From assembly GCA_963761975.1 (NCBI GenBank), contig CAVXIR010000004.1, positions 558,001 to 622,000 on the forward strand: a stretch of 64,000 nucleotides of DNA, written 5' to 3'. Source of the DNA: JAMQPK01 sp963761975. GTDB lineage: Bacteria; Acidobacteriota; Vicinamibacteria; Vicinamibacterales; JAMQPK01. The translations under genes and the position numbers were made by a program. Positions 16,726 through 26,136 of this stretch are shown piece by piece (the stretch's first letter is position 1; each line of letters begins with the position of its first letter). The notes under the pieces are model-generated. The model was not told where the DNA came from. It saw nothing but the letters and a program-made list of their open reading frames with translations, and did not search any database.

Positions 16726-16868
16726 CTGCGCGAAGGCGGTCGAGCTGATTCGTTGAAGCAGCCTTGCTCCGGCTGCGTGGCACGGCTAAAGCCGGACACT
16801 ACGTACTGACAGTTCGGCTGAGCGGTTCGGGCAGGGCTGAAGCCCTGCCCTACAGCAGAAGAGCAAAC
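16726..16868. repeat. intergenic cluster of dispersed palindromes
   Basis: The gap between convergent genes is made mostly of repeats: a 'gcagcc...ggctgc' stem near 16758, 'ccggct...gccggac' followed by 'actacgtact' near 16784, and the palindrome gcagggct/agccctgc at 16831-16848. They may end transcription from both sides. No gene is seen. Confidence 0.6.
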
Positions 16869-17354
16869 CTACTGTCTCTCGAACACCGCAACGTTGTTGA
16901 CTTTCTGTCCCTGCGCATCGGTGCCAGTTGTCGTCACCGTCCTCGTCTTGCCATCGGGCGAGAGGACGTTCCGCTGGGTGATGGTGACCTTGCCGCCCTT
17001 CTTGCTCACGCTCTCCAGCGTGCTGGCGTCGATCCGCTTCACCACCAACGTATCCGCATTCGGATTGTTTCCGGTCAGCTTCGACTCTTGACCATCGAGA
17101 TTGGTCGTGTAGCCGTACTCGATCGTGCCGGTGCCCGTTTGGTTCTTCACGGCAACCTTGTACCCCTTACCAGCGGCTTCATATGTTGATGTGATGCTCT
17201 TTGGCACCGGTCCGGGGCTGTACTTACTTTTCGCGACGTTGAGCGTCCACGTGCCAACAAAGGGATCCTTCGATTGCGCATTGGCCACCAGCGTCGCCGC
17301 GAGCACCGCCGCCGCCGAGACCATCATCGTGACGCGCACAAGCTTCGCAGTCAT
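16869..17354 (-). CDS. small exported protein, lipocalin-like
   Basis: I chose ATG 17354 because AGGAGGG lies four bases upstream; an earlier in-frame ATG at 17369 lacks this. The 161-residue product has a signal peptide ending at 'VANAQS' and a single beta-rich domain starting 'DPFVGTWTLNVAKSKYSPGP', typical of a family of small exported acidobacterial proteins that look like lipocalin/heme-independent beta barrels. No catalytic residues are evident. Function unknown. Confidence 0.75.
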   Translation of the reverse strand: MTAKLVRVTMMVSAAAVLAATLVANAQSKDPFVGTWTLNVAKSKYSPGPVPKSITSTYEAAGKGYKVAVKNQTGTGTIEYGYTTNLDGQESKLTGNNPNADTLVVKRIDASTLESVSKKGGKVTITQRNVLSPDGKTRTVTTTGTDAQGQKVNNVAVFERQ

Positions 17355-17362
17355 GATCCCTC

Positions 17363-20300
17363 CTACCAAATGAGCTTCATCGCGACCTGGACGACTCGGC
17401 CGGGTCCGGCTCCGGTAATCCGACCAAAGGTGGCCGTTGATGAAATGTTCGTCACGGGGTTGTTGAAATTCACCTCATCGAACAAATTGAAGAACTCACC
17501 GCGCAGTTGCATGCTCATGTCGCGCCCGAGGCGGACGTATCGCAGGATCGCAAGATCCGTCGTGGAGTCTCCGGGCCCGTAAATCAGTCCCCGTGTGGCG
17601 TTGCCGTACGTGCCTCGCGGGATGCTGTTGAGTGGAATGAATGCGGACGTGTTGAAGTACGCCGCGATCATGTCCTCAGTGCTGGAGAAATCCCGTTTGA
17701 GATCGTCTGCAGTGATGCCAGGCATCAGCGCCGCGTACTGGCTGCCCGTATTCAGCGTGCCGTTCTGCGCCACGTCCGCGCCGGTCGTGAACACCAGCGG
17801 ACTACCGGATTGGAAACGATGGAAGCCCGTCAGCGTCCAGTTGTTCAACAACGCGTTGGTGACGGCATTGGAGAAAGCCGGCTGCGGACTCCACACCCAC
17901 GACGCGGCAAGGACGTGACGACGATCGAGAATCGATGGTCCCCACAGCGATTCGAGATCGAACGGATTGGGAATGTTGCTGATCAGCCCGGTCGTATTTT
18001 CCGGCTGGTTTGTCAGATTCTTAGACAACGCATACGATGCCGAAAACGAGAACGTTCGAGCCATGCGGCGCTCGATTCGCACCTGAAGGGCGTTATATTC
18101 GCTGCGGAAGAAGTTGCCGAGCACCCTCGACTGCGCGCTGATGATGCTGGGACTCAACGGCGCGCGCTCTTCGATGTTCGTCGGCGAAGGTGGCAGTCCG
18201 GTGCGGGGCGAATTGACGAAGGGCGCGGCATTGAAGTAATTGTGACCGACGATCTTGCGTCCCACTTTGCCGATATATGACCCCTCGACGACCAGATTCG
18301 GCGTGAGCTGGCGCTGCAGCGACGCGCTGACGTGATGCGTGTAGGTGGTCCTGAGATCGGCATCGGTATAGACGGTCCGAATAGGAAGCGGATACTCCGT
18401 GCATTGCAGCCCAGGATAGGCTGAAATGGGCGAACAACCGAACCTGCCCGGCGATGTCGTCGGCGGCTGCGTTTGCCCGATGGAACCGAACGGGTCTTCG
18501 ATGCGACCCAGACGCAACTGCGTCGTTCCGCGCCACGGCCCCTCCGCGGCGTGCGTGGTTTCGCCGTTCACCTGCTGATAGAAGATGCCGTAGCCTCCAC
18601 GAACGATGGTTTTGGCGTTGCCGTTCACATCCCACGCCACGCCCAGTCGCGGCGCGAAGTTGTTGAGATCGCTGTTGGTGAGCCGTGACGGCAGTCCCGG
18701 ATCGCCGGGGAACAGGATGCCCCTTGGCGCATCGGGCACCACCGTGGACTGCACGCCTGGTACCCAACTCGTATGCCGGCCGCCCTTCTGATCGACCGGG
18801 ATGAACGGCTCGTACCGCACGCCGTAGTTCACCGTGAGCTTCGGATGCATCTTGTACGAATCTTCGACGAACGCCTGGTGCTTCACCGTGAACGGACTGT
18901 GGTCGGCAATGCCGAATTCGATCGTGGATTGGTCGTACGCGCCGATCATGAAGTCGGCGATCGCGTTCCCCGTCCGAGTATCTGGAAGTTTGCCGATCGC
19001 GTGAGCGCCAGATTGAACTCGAAGACGGGCCTGATGAATTCGTATCCCCACTTCAACGTGTGGTTGCCCGCGGTGAACGTCATCGTGTCTTTGAACTGCC
19101 AGCTGTAATAGTCCTGACTATTGATGCCCGGATAGGCGAGATTGATCGATCCGGAGACCGAATAGCTCATGCCCCTCCCGTCTGGGCCAACCTCGACGTT
19201 CACTCCCTGCTCGCGCGGAAGAATTTGCGTGACGGGGCCGCCGCCCGATGTCGACGTCAGATACGAGAACGTCGCTTCGTTGACCAGCCTGGGGCTGAAA
19301 ATATGCACGTCGCTGAGGCCAAACTGGTTCACATTGCTGAACACTGTCTGCTGCACATAATTCACATTGCCCGGCCACGACGACTGATCGCTGCGGTCGG
19401 CGAAAAAGTGTGCGTTCAGCTGATTGCTGGCAGAAAAATAGTAGTCGCCGCGCCCCATGTAGACCGCATGGTCTCGCGGCGCGGGCGACAACGTGATGAT
19501 GGTGCCGCTGTCAGACGCCGGCACGTGCTTGTCCAGCAATCCTTTTGCAACCGGACTGATACAGCTGGGCCTGATGATACTGTTGGCCACGCACGGCGCG
19601 CCGGTGCTGTCGGTAAACGGCGCGTTCGTGATTGGGTTCACCGGGTTCCGTATCCCCGCGGTCAGCGCGCTGAAGTCGCCGGCCCGCTGCGCGTTGGTGG
19701 GCACGACAGTCTGGCTCGATCCCGCCTCCGCTCGATCCCAGAGCCGCTGGTACGACCCGAACCAGAACAGCTTGTTGGGAATAATCGCACCGCCCGCGCT
19801 GGCGCCCGCCTGGTTCTGCTTCTGCTCCGGCTTTCGCGATCCAGCGAGCTTGAGGAAGTAACTTTTGGTATTCAGCGCCGAATTGCGGTGGAACTCCCAG
19901 AGCGTTCCATGGAAATTGTTCGTGCCCGCTTTCGTGACGATGCTCACCTGGCTGCCGGCGGTGTGTCCGTATTCCGCCGAGAAGTTGTGCGTCTGGATGC
20001 GAATTTCCTGAATCGCATCCGGCGGCGGCGGATTGAACCCGGTTGTCTGGTTGAAGTGGGTGAACACGGCGCCGTCCAACGTGAACAGGTTGTGGTTCGT
20101 ATTGCCGCCGTTCACCGACATGATCGGCCCCTGGCGTCCATCGGACGTATCCTGATTCGCCCGAATCGACGTGACGCCTGCATACGTTCCGGCCAACGCG
20201 ACGACATTGCGGCCGTTCATGGGCAGGTCCTGCACCCGCTGGTCGTCAATCAAGTTCGATTGCGTCGCGCTGCGCGACTCGACCATCGTCGCCTGCCCCG

Positions 20301-20661
20301 ACACGACGACCTCTTCGGTGACGCCGCCGACGGCGAGCGAAAAATCCACCCGCGCGTTCGCGCCGGCTGTCAGCTCGACATTGCGCTGAATCTGCGTCTG
20401 AAAACCGGAGATCTCGACCTTCACCGTGTAGGTGCCGCGCGGGAGCGCCCGCAGGTCGAAGAATCCGGTCTCGTTGGTTTGTGCGGTTCGAACTAGTTGC
20501 TGGCCCTCGAGCTCGGCAGTCACGGTCGCCCCTGGCACCATGCCGGCACCCTGGTCCTGAACGTACCCGCTGATGGTGCCGGTGACCTGCGCGTGCAATG
20601 AGTGGGGATTCGAGAGAACGACCAACGCGAGGGTGAGAGCGAACACATGAAGACTGCGCAC
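17363..20661 (-). pseudogene. TonB-dependent receptor with carboxypeptidase-regulatory-like domain, frameshifted
   Basis: Translation starts at GTG 20661 behind GGAG. A signal peptide (ending 'LHAQ') is followed by a carboxypeptidase-regulatory-like domain ('GTISGYVQDQGAGMVPGATV'), a plug ('LPMNGRNVVALAG', 'VNGGNTNHNLFTLDG') and the start of a barrel. The frame breaks near 18960-19010: the first frame ends 'FNLALTRSANFQ...', and the second continues 'GNAIADFMIGAYDQ' through the rest of the barrel to 17363. The two parts join into about 1095 residues, the usual size, with little or nothing missing. It is therefore either a very recent pseudogene or an intact receptor with a one-base sequence error. 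Such receptors import large nutrients such as glycans across the outer membrane. Confidence 0.82.
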
Positions 20662-20721
20662 GTGTGTCTCCTTTCGTGATCGGGTAGATTATGCGGAAGA
20701 TATCACGTACGGAGAGGACCT

Positions 20722-21792
20722 ATGAAAAAACTCGCTACGCTCGCCGCGCTGTTCTTGACCGTCGCCGTCCTGGCGCAACAGCCGCCACTCGGCCAAGGCG
20801 TGCCGGGACCGAATATTCCGAGAGGCAAAGCACCAGAACAGGGCTATGTGCCCGATGGGTGGCATCCGCACCCGGGCGGGTTCCTGAAATACAGCGTCGA
20901 GATTCGCTTCGGCGAAGAGCCGGAAACGATGCCCGCGGGGATGAAGTTCGGCCGGGTCTCCGCCGTCACAACAGACAACGAGGGCAACGTGTACGTATTC
21001 AAACGCGATCCGAACACCGACCAGCTCGTCGTCTTCAGCCCGCAGGGGAAGTTTCTGCGCTCGTGGGGCAAGGGGATGTTCACACGCCCGCACGGACTGC
21101 GCGTCGATCGCGACCAAAACGTGTGGGCGTTGGACGATGCCGGGCATCAGGTTTTCAAATTTGCGCGCGATGGAAAGCTGCTGCAGACATGGGGCGTCAA
21201 AGACAAACCAGGGAACGACGCGAAGACGTTCAACCGGCCGACCGACATCGCCTGGGATTCGCAGGGCAACGCGTACATCTCCGACGGGTACGGCAACAGA
21301 CGGGTCGTGAAGCTCGATAAGGCTGGCAACTACGTCACAACGTGGGGCACCGAGGGCGATGGGCCGGGACAGTTCCGTTTGCCGCACTCAATTGCCGTCG
21401 ACGCGAAAGATCGCGTGTATGTGAGCGATCGCGAGAACAACCGCATCCAGATTTTTGACCCCACCGGCAAGCTGCTGAATACCTGGACGCACCTCGGCTG
21501 CACGCAGGGCATGTACATCTCGCCGAAAGACGAGATGTGGATCATCACGCACCGCAACAACAGCGAGAACATCACCTACGACACCCTCGCGGGACAACTG
21601 ATGAAGATCGACGTCCAGACCGGCAAGATTCTGGGCTCGATGGAGTCGCCCGGACACATGCTGACGGCGACGCCGAACGGCGTCGTCTATGTCGCAAGCC
21701 TCACGGGGAATGTGTTCAAGTGGCAACCCGATCCGTGGTGGCCGGCGAGGGCGCACGAGGCGATTGCGAGAGGAGTTCCGCCGCCGAAATAG
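20722..21792 (+). CDS. exported NHL-repeat protein (peptidylglycine-lyase-like propeller)
   Basis: This 356-residue protein has a signal peptide ('...VAVLAQQ') and GAGAGG-type Shine-Dalgarno sequence before ATG. After a short N-terminal strap, NHL repeats form a six-bladed propeller: 'FTRPHGLRVDRDQNVWALDDAGHQVFKF', 'FNRPTDIAWDSQGNAYISDGYGNRRV', 'FRLPHSIAVDAKDRVYVSDRENNRI' and weaker copies, shown here only in part. It resembles the lyase domain of peptidylglycine alpha-amidating enzymes, but in bacteria the role is unproven. A similar protein lies at the right edge of the window. Confidence 0.8.
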   Translation: MKKLATLAALFLTVAVLAQQPPLGQGVPGPNIPRGKAPEQGYVPDGWHPHPGGFLKYSVEIRFGEEPETMPAGMKFGRVSAVTTDNEGNVYVFKRDPNTDQLVVFSPQGKFLRSWGKGMFTRPHGLRVDRDQNVWALDDAGHQVFKFARDGKLLQTWGVKDKPGNDAKTFNRPTDIAWDSQGNAYISDGYGNRRVVKLDKAGNYVTTWGTEGDGPGQFRLPHSIAVDAKDRVYVSDRENNRIQIFDPTGKLLNTWTHLGCTQGMYISPKDEMWIITHRNNSENITYDTLAGQLMKIDVQTGKILGSMESPGHMLTATPNGVVYVASLTGNVFKWQPDPWWPARAHEAIARGVPPPK

Positions 21793-21828
21793 GCCTCGGT
21801 GGCGCTTGTAGGGCTCAACTCGCTCGTA

Positions 21829-21850
21829 GGGCTCAACTTAAGTTGAGCCC
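21829..21850. repeat. perfect 22-bp palindrome (gggctcaactt arms)
   Basis: Two 11-bp arms meet with no spacer. A half-copy ('gtagggctcaact') stands 20 bp upstream. It lies between convergent genes and resembles the 'gccgaactaaagttcggc' palindromes at 27583 and 27675 in layout. It may act as a bidirectional terminator hairpin. Confidence 0.7.
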
Positions 21851-21856
21851 AGGGTC

Positions 21857-22417
21857 TCAGAGAGCGGAATCTGACAATGCCGCTGATTGCGTGGCGAACG
21901 GGGGCCAGGCATTATCGCGCTCCGAGACCGTCGGCGACTGAATCGGCCAGTCGATGGCGAAGGCCGGATCGTTCCACATGACGCCCGACTCGTGGGCAGG
22001 CGAGTACTCGGCCGTCGTTTTGTAGACGACTTCCGCGGTTTCGGTGACGACGCAGAAGCCGTGCGCACACCAAGGCGGCACATACAACATGCGTCGATTT
22101 TCCGATGATAGGACTGTGCTGACCCAGCGCCCCCGTGTAGGGGAATGAGGGCGAACGTCCACCGCCACGTCGAAGATCTCCCCGTGAATGACGCGCACCA
22201 GTTTTCCCTGCGCGTAGGGCCCGACCTGGAAGTGCAGTCCGCGCAGCGTGCCGCGCTGCGACTTCGAGTGGTTCTCCTGAACGAACGCGCCGTCTACAAA
22301 CGGCGCAAAATCGGTCTGCTTATAGGTTTCGATGAAGAATCCGCGGGCGTCGCTGAACACCTTCGGCTCGATCAGGATGACTTCCGGGATCGCTTGTCTC
22401 TCGAATGTGAACGGCAT
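21857..22417 (-). CDS. rfbC: dTDP-4-dehydrorhamnose 3,5-epimerase
   Basis: The 186-residue protein is the expected length for RmlC/RfbC, a cupin-fold epimerase in dTDP-L-rhamnose synthesis. It contains 'DARGFFIETY', the active-site His H62 in 'GTLRGLHFQ', 'GEIFDVAVDVR' and 'VPPWCAHGFCVV', all family hallmarks. No other rml genes lie nearby, so rhamnose genes are scattered or the enzyme serves an isolated sugar pathway. Confidence 0.92.
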   Translation of the reverse strand: MPFTFERQAIPEVILIEPKVFSDARGFFIETYKQTDFAPFVDGAFVQENHSKSQRGTLRGLHFQVGPYAQGKLVRVIHGEIFDVAVDVRPHSPTRGRWVSTVLSSENRRMLYVPPWCAHGFCVVTETAEVVYKTTAEYSPAHESGVMWNDPAFAIDWPIQSPTVSERDNAWPPFATQSAALSDSAL

Positions 22418-22479
22418 GGCTCAACGTCCAGCGTGCGCGGCGCAACTCGAAGAGGATAGCAGAGTTGTGTTGCTACGAT

Positions 22480-25400
22480 TTAGATTCGCATCAGGATGCC
22501 GGACGCGGCCTGCTTCGTCGCCGCTTGAAGCGCGTTGACGTACAGGCCAACCTGCAGCTCGTATTTCCCGCCGCGGCGAATCTCTTCATCGGTCTTGAAA
22601 TCGACAACCGTCCAGCGCTCGCCTTCGCTGAAGGCGAGGTCGACGAAGCCCTCGATGAGCGCGCCCTCCGACGTTCGTAACGTGACGGGCACCTCGCGCC
22701 GGCAGGCGCTTCCGTTCTGAGCATTGCGGGCGCGGGCGAGGATCGGATGCGCCAGCACATTCGCCACGACCGCCGACGCGTGCGAAATTTCCTCGGCGAT
22801 GGCGCCAAGCGTTCGCGCTTGAGTGGCAACGACGCTGTGGATCGTGGTCGGATCGGCATCAAGGGGGACAGTGGCCAGCGCGGCATGAACCAGCGCGCCG
22901 AAGCGGATGCCGCCAGGCCGGCCGTCGACGCGCGGCAGTTCGATAACTGAGACAGAGTCTGCGAGCGCCGATGCCTCGACTTCGGACGATTTCGCCCACG
23001 CCGTGGCGGGTTGTGCCGCAATCGAGGGCGCCACTGCGGCGTTCGCAGCCGAATCGCGCTGCTGTCGCCAGGTTTTGTACGTCCCCAGCCCAAAGTCGAC
23101 GATGGCACTCGGAACATCCTTCACGATCAGGTCCGGCTTACGAATGCCGAGCGACAGTTCGACGCCGAGGCCGAGGACGTGCGGGTCCCACCAGACGATT
23201 TCGGCGGGTTGGTCTGCGGCCAGTCCGTCTGCGGCGGGTGCGGGTGTGGCTGCGGCGGGTCCAAAAGGACCCGCCCTACGTACGATCTGATGCAGGCCTG
23301 GACAGACGGTGCTCGCATTCGCTGGATCGCCGTCGGGGCGCGACAGCACTGAATCCTTCGACTGGAACTCGACGCAGCCGGGCGCTCGAGCCTGCTGCCG
23401 CCGCGTTTCCATCGGCGGATAGATCGCCGTGTTCAATGACTGAATCCAGCCTTCACGTTCCGCATCGCCGACAGCAGGAATGACGAGCAGATCTCGCGCG
23501 CGCGTAGCCGCGACATACGCGAGGCGCGCGCCTTCTGCCGCATCGCGGCGCAACTCGTCCTGCTCGTGATCGATCAAGTCTCGCGGCGAACAGCCGGCCA
23601 ACTGGACGGCACACACCCCGCGCCCAGCGTCTAGATAGCGGCTGGCGGTCGCACGGTGCAGCTTCGCGGTCATGTCGACGAGAACGACGACGGGAAACTC
23701 GAGCCCCTTCGCCTTGTGAACGGTCATCAGGCGCACGCCGTCACTGCCCTCTTCGAGGATCGGAGCTTCGGTGGCTTCGCCACTTTCCGCCTGTGCGCGT
23801 AGCTCTTCGAGGAAACCGCGGAACGATATTCCGCCTTCTGCTTCGTAACGGCGCGCCAGCTCGGCGACGTGCGAGACGTTGGCAAGCACCTGCTCGCCCC
23901 CGTGCTCGAGTGCAAAGCCGACATGGGCGCGGGTGGCTTCGAGCAATTGAGAGATGGTGGATGCGACGGGCACGTGATTGCGGGAGCGATGCAGCGATTG
24001 CAGCAGAGCGAGCGCGGAGAGGATGGGAGTAAACCGGTGGATGTCGGCAGGGCTGAAGCCCTGCGCTACCGCTGTGACGCCATCCACCGTCTGCCTGAAG
24101 GCGGACACTGCCAGAGAGAACGGGTGGCATTTCCCGATCCTGTGGCGATATTCGAGCAGGTCTTCGTCGCCGATCGCACAGAGCGATCCTCTCAAGGTCG
24201 CAAACACTGACAGCTCATCGTCTGGCCACTCGATGGCAGCCAGTGCGGCGCGCAAGGTCTCGATTTCGGCGCGGTTGTGAAACGACCGACCGCCGACCAG
24301 AAGATGCGGAATGCCGCGCGCTTCGAGGGCCTGAACGTAGGGGCGGGTGGCATCTTCGTCGTAACTGACGAAACGGCGGAAGAGAAGGCAGACGTGGCGC
24401 GCCTGGACCGGGACGAGGCGCTCGCGTTCGGTCGGTTGGAAGCCGACCGCGCCCGTGGGGCGCGAGTCGGCAGTTGACAGTCGAGAGTTCCCCGTTGGGC
24501 GCTCTGCAACCTTCCATCCGCTTTCATTTATCAACCAATGGATGTACGCGCCGACGGCGTCGGGGAGAGATTTTTCAATCTCGACGTTGGATATGCGTCT
24601 CACGCCATAGGGTTTCGGAACAGGCACCACGACGACCGATGGCTGCTTGTTGGCGTCAGAGCGAAACGGCTGCAACGGCACGTAGTCGGCCTGCAGGGCG
24701 TCGGGATCGCCGGTCATGACGGGCGCAAACGCGGCGTTGATGACGCGCTGGATGTTGGGCTGCGCTCGGAAGCTGGTCTGCAGAGTGACCTGCTTCGCTC
24801 CGGCTGTTTTCAACATCTCATACACGGTCCGATAGACGCCGACGTCGGCTCTCCGGAAGCGATAGATCGATTGCTTCGGATCGCCGACGATGAAGAGCTT
24901 GCCGGGGACGGGATTGACCTTGCGCCAGTCCGTGACGGATGGGTCGTCGGATGCCAGCAGCATGAGGATTTCGGCCTGCAGCGGATCCGTATCCTGAAAC
25001 TCGTCGACGAAGATGCGCTGGAAGCGCGCCTGAAAGCTTCGTCTGACACTCTCATTGTCGTGGATTAGATTCCTCGCCTTGAGCAGCAGGTCGAGAAAAT
25101 CGAGCGCCCCTGCTCTGCTCTTCGCCGCCTCGAATTCTGCAACACAGCTTTTGAGCTCGTTGCGAAGGAGCACGGCGAGATCGGCATTCGCGTCGCGTTC
25201 GAACGCAGCGAGTGCACTCATCAGGTTTTCCCGCGCCTGCCACACGTCTTCGCGTAACACGTCTTTGCGGTAGAGCCTGCCGCTTCCCTTTCGCGCATTC
25301 TTGAAATCGCGATTGCGGCCGACTTCGATGAGCGCCGCTTCGAGGCGATCGTGATCGCGCCCGACAACAGATTCGGTCCGATGCAGGTCGTCGCAGATCT

Positions 25401-26136
25401 GACGCGCCGAACGGCTGTCGTAAAAGAGATTGTCGTATGGGTTGGCCGGATTCGCCAGCAACTGGACGAAATCGGTCAACTGCGCGACGAGCGCGTCGAT
25501 GCGCGAACGACGGTCGAATGGATGACGTGTCCAGTCGCCTTCGAAATCGCGCCATTGGATGAGCTCCCAGCCAGCCCGGCTGATCCTGCCGATCGGACCA
25601 TCATCGAAATCGGCCTGAGGACCGAAGCCGCTGAAGCTCGGTCGCCGCAGCGATCGCCGGACGCCTTCAGGTGGACCGGCGAGCTGATCTTCCATCCAGC
25701 GGCGGAACGCTTCGTCGTAGAGGCGCTGCCCCTGTCCTTCGGTGAGCACGGTGAACAGCGGATCGACGAGCGCTTCGACAGGCCGCTCTCGAAGGAGGTC
25801 GGCGCAGAAGCCGTGGATGGTGCTGATTTGGGCCTCTTCGAGGTGGCCGAGCGCATCATCCAGGCGTGTCCGCTCGGATGAATTGGCTGCGGCCTTGTAT
25901 CTCGCTTCTTCCAACGCCTCACGTAATCGAAGCTTGAGCTCGCCGGCGGCCTTCTCTGTAAACGTCACGGCGACGATGCCTGACACCTCAGCGCGGCCGG
26001 TCTCGATGATGCGGATGATGCGGCGGACGAGCTCTGTCGTTTTTCCTGTGCCCGCGGCGGCTTCGACGACTAATGTATCGTCGAGCGCCGACTCAATGGC
26101 GTCACGATCTTTCTGATCGGCAAGCGTGACGCTCAT
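22480..26136 (-). CDS. addA: AddA-type ATP-dependent helicase/nuclease (UvrD-like)
   Basis: The protein has 1218 residues. Superfamily 1 helicase motifs are in place: Walker A 'AAAGTGKT' at 26-33, 'VAVTFTEKAAGELK' (motif Ia), 'VDEFQDTDPLQ' (Walker B), 'GDPKQSIYRFR' (motif III), and 'LMTVHKAKGLEFPVVVLVD' (motif V). A C-terminal RecB-like nuclease domain has 'EGFVDLAFSEGERWTVVDFKTD' then 'QVGLYVNAL'. AddAB processes double-strand breaks for RecA. The ATG overlaps the AddB stop as ATGA. Unusually, dispersed repeat units lie inside the coding sequence in frame, for example the palindromes at 24047 and 23254, which encode 'AQGFSPAD' and 'RAGPFGPA' in probable surface loops. Confidence 0.9.
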   Translation of the reverse strand: MSVTLADQKDRDAIESALDDTLVVEAAAGTGKTTELVRRIIRIIETGRAEVSGIVAVTFTEKAAGELKLRLREALEEARYKAAANSSERTRLDDALGHLEEAQISTIHGFCADLLRERPVEALVDPLFTVLTEGQGQRLYDEAFRRWMEDQLAGPPEGVRRSLRRPSFSGFGPQADFDDGPIGRISRAGWELIQWRDFEGDWTRHPFDRRSRIDALVAQLTDFVQLLANPANPYDNLFYDSRSARQICDDLHRTESVVGRDHDRLEAALIEVGRNRDFKNARKGSGRLYRKDVLREDVWQARENLMSALAAFERDANADLAVLLRNELKSCVAEFEAAKSRAGALDFLDLLLKARNLIHDNESVRRSFQARFQRIFVDEFQDTDPLQAEILMLLASDDPSVTDWRKVNPVPGKLFIVGDPKQSIYRFRRADVGVYRTVYEMLKTAGAKQVTLQTSFRAQPNIQRVINAAFAPVMTGDPDALQADYVPLQPFRSDANKQPSVVVVPVPKPYGVRRISNVEIEKSLPDAVGAYIHWLINESGWKVAERPTGNSRLSTADSRPTGAVGFQPTERERLVPVQARHVCLLFRRFVSYDEDATRPYVQALEARGIPHLLVGGRSFHNRAEIETLRAALAAIEWPDDELSVFATLRGSLCAIGDEDLLEYRHRIGKCHPFSLAVSAFRQTVDGVTAVAQGFSPADIHRFTPILSALALLQSLHRSRNHVPVASTISQLLEATRAHVGFALEHGGEQVLANVSHVAELARRYEAEGGISFRGFLEELRAQAESGEATEAPILEEGSDGVRLMTVHKAKGLEFPVVVLVDMTAKLHRATASRYLDAGRGVCAVQLAGCSPRDLIDHEQDELRRDAAEGARLAYVAATRARDLLVIPAVGDAEREGWIQSLNTAIYPPMETRRQQARAPGCVEFQSKDSVLSRPDGDPANASTVCPGLHQIVRRAGPFGPAAATPAPAADGLAADQPAEIVWWDPHVLGLGVELSLGIRKPDLIVKDVPSAIVDFGLGTYKTWRQQRDSAANAAVAPSIAAQPATAWAKSSEVEASALADSVSVIELPRVDGRPGGIRFGALVHAALATVPLDADPTTIHSVVATQARTLGAIAEEISHASAVVANVLAHPILARARNAQNGSACRREVPVTLRTSEGALIEGFVDLAFSEGERWTVVDFKTDEEIRRGGKYELQVGLYVNALQAATKQAASGILMRI
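23254..23275. repeat. palindrome inside addA (ggcgggtcc/ggacccgcc)
   Basis: A 9-bp inverted repeat with a 4-base centre, followed by 'ctacg'. It sits in frame in addA, in a Pro/Ala-rich linker between the helicase and nuclease parts. The inner units match the intergenic repeat style 'gtaggg...ccctac'. Confidence 0.65.
24047..24064. repeat. palindrome inside addA, same as intergenic copies
   Basis: The unit gcagggct/agccctgc followed by 'gctacc' is identical to the intergenic copy at 32298. Here it is translated in frame as part of 'AVAQGFSPAD', showing that this dispersed element can enter coding sequence. Confidence 0.8.

Noticed and set aside
19060..20496. Long plus-strand open frame opposite the TonB receptor
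   Set aside because: It is a shadow of the receptor on a high-GC strand: Arg-, His- and Val-rich, with no recognisable domain, while the minus-strand reading has clear receptor motifs.
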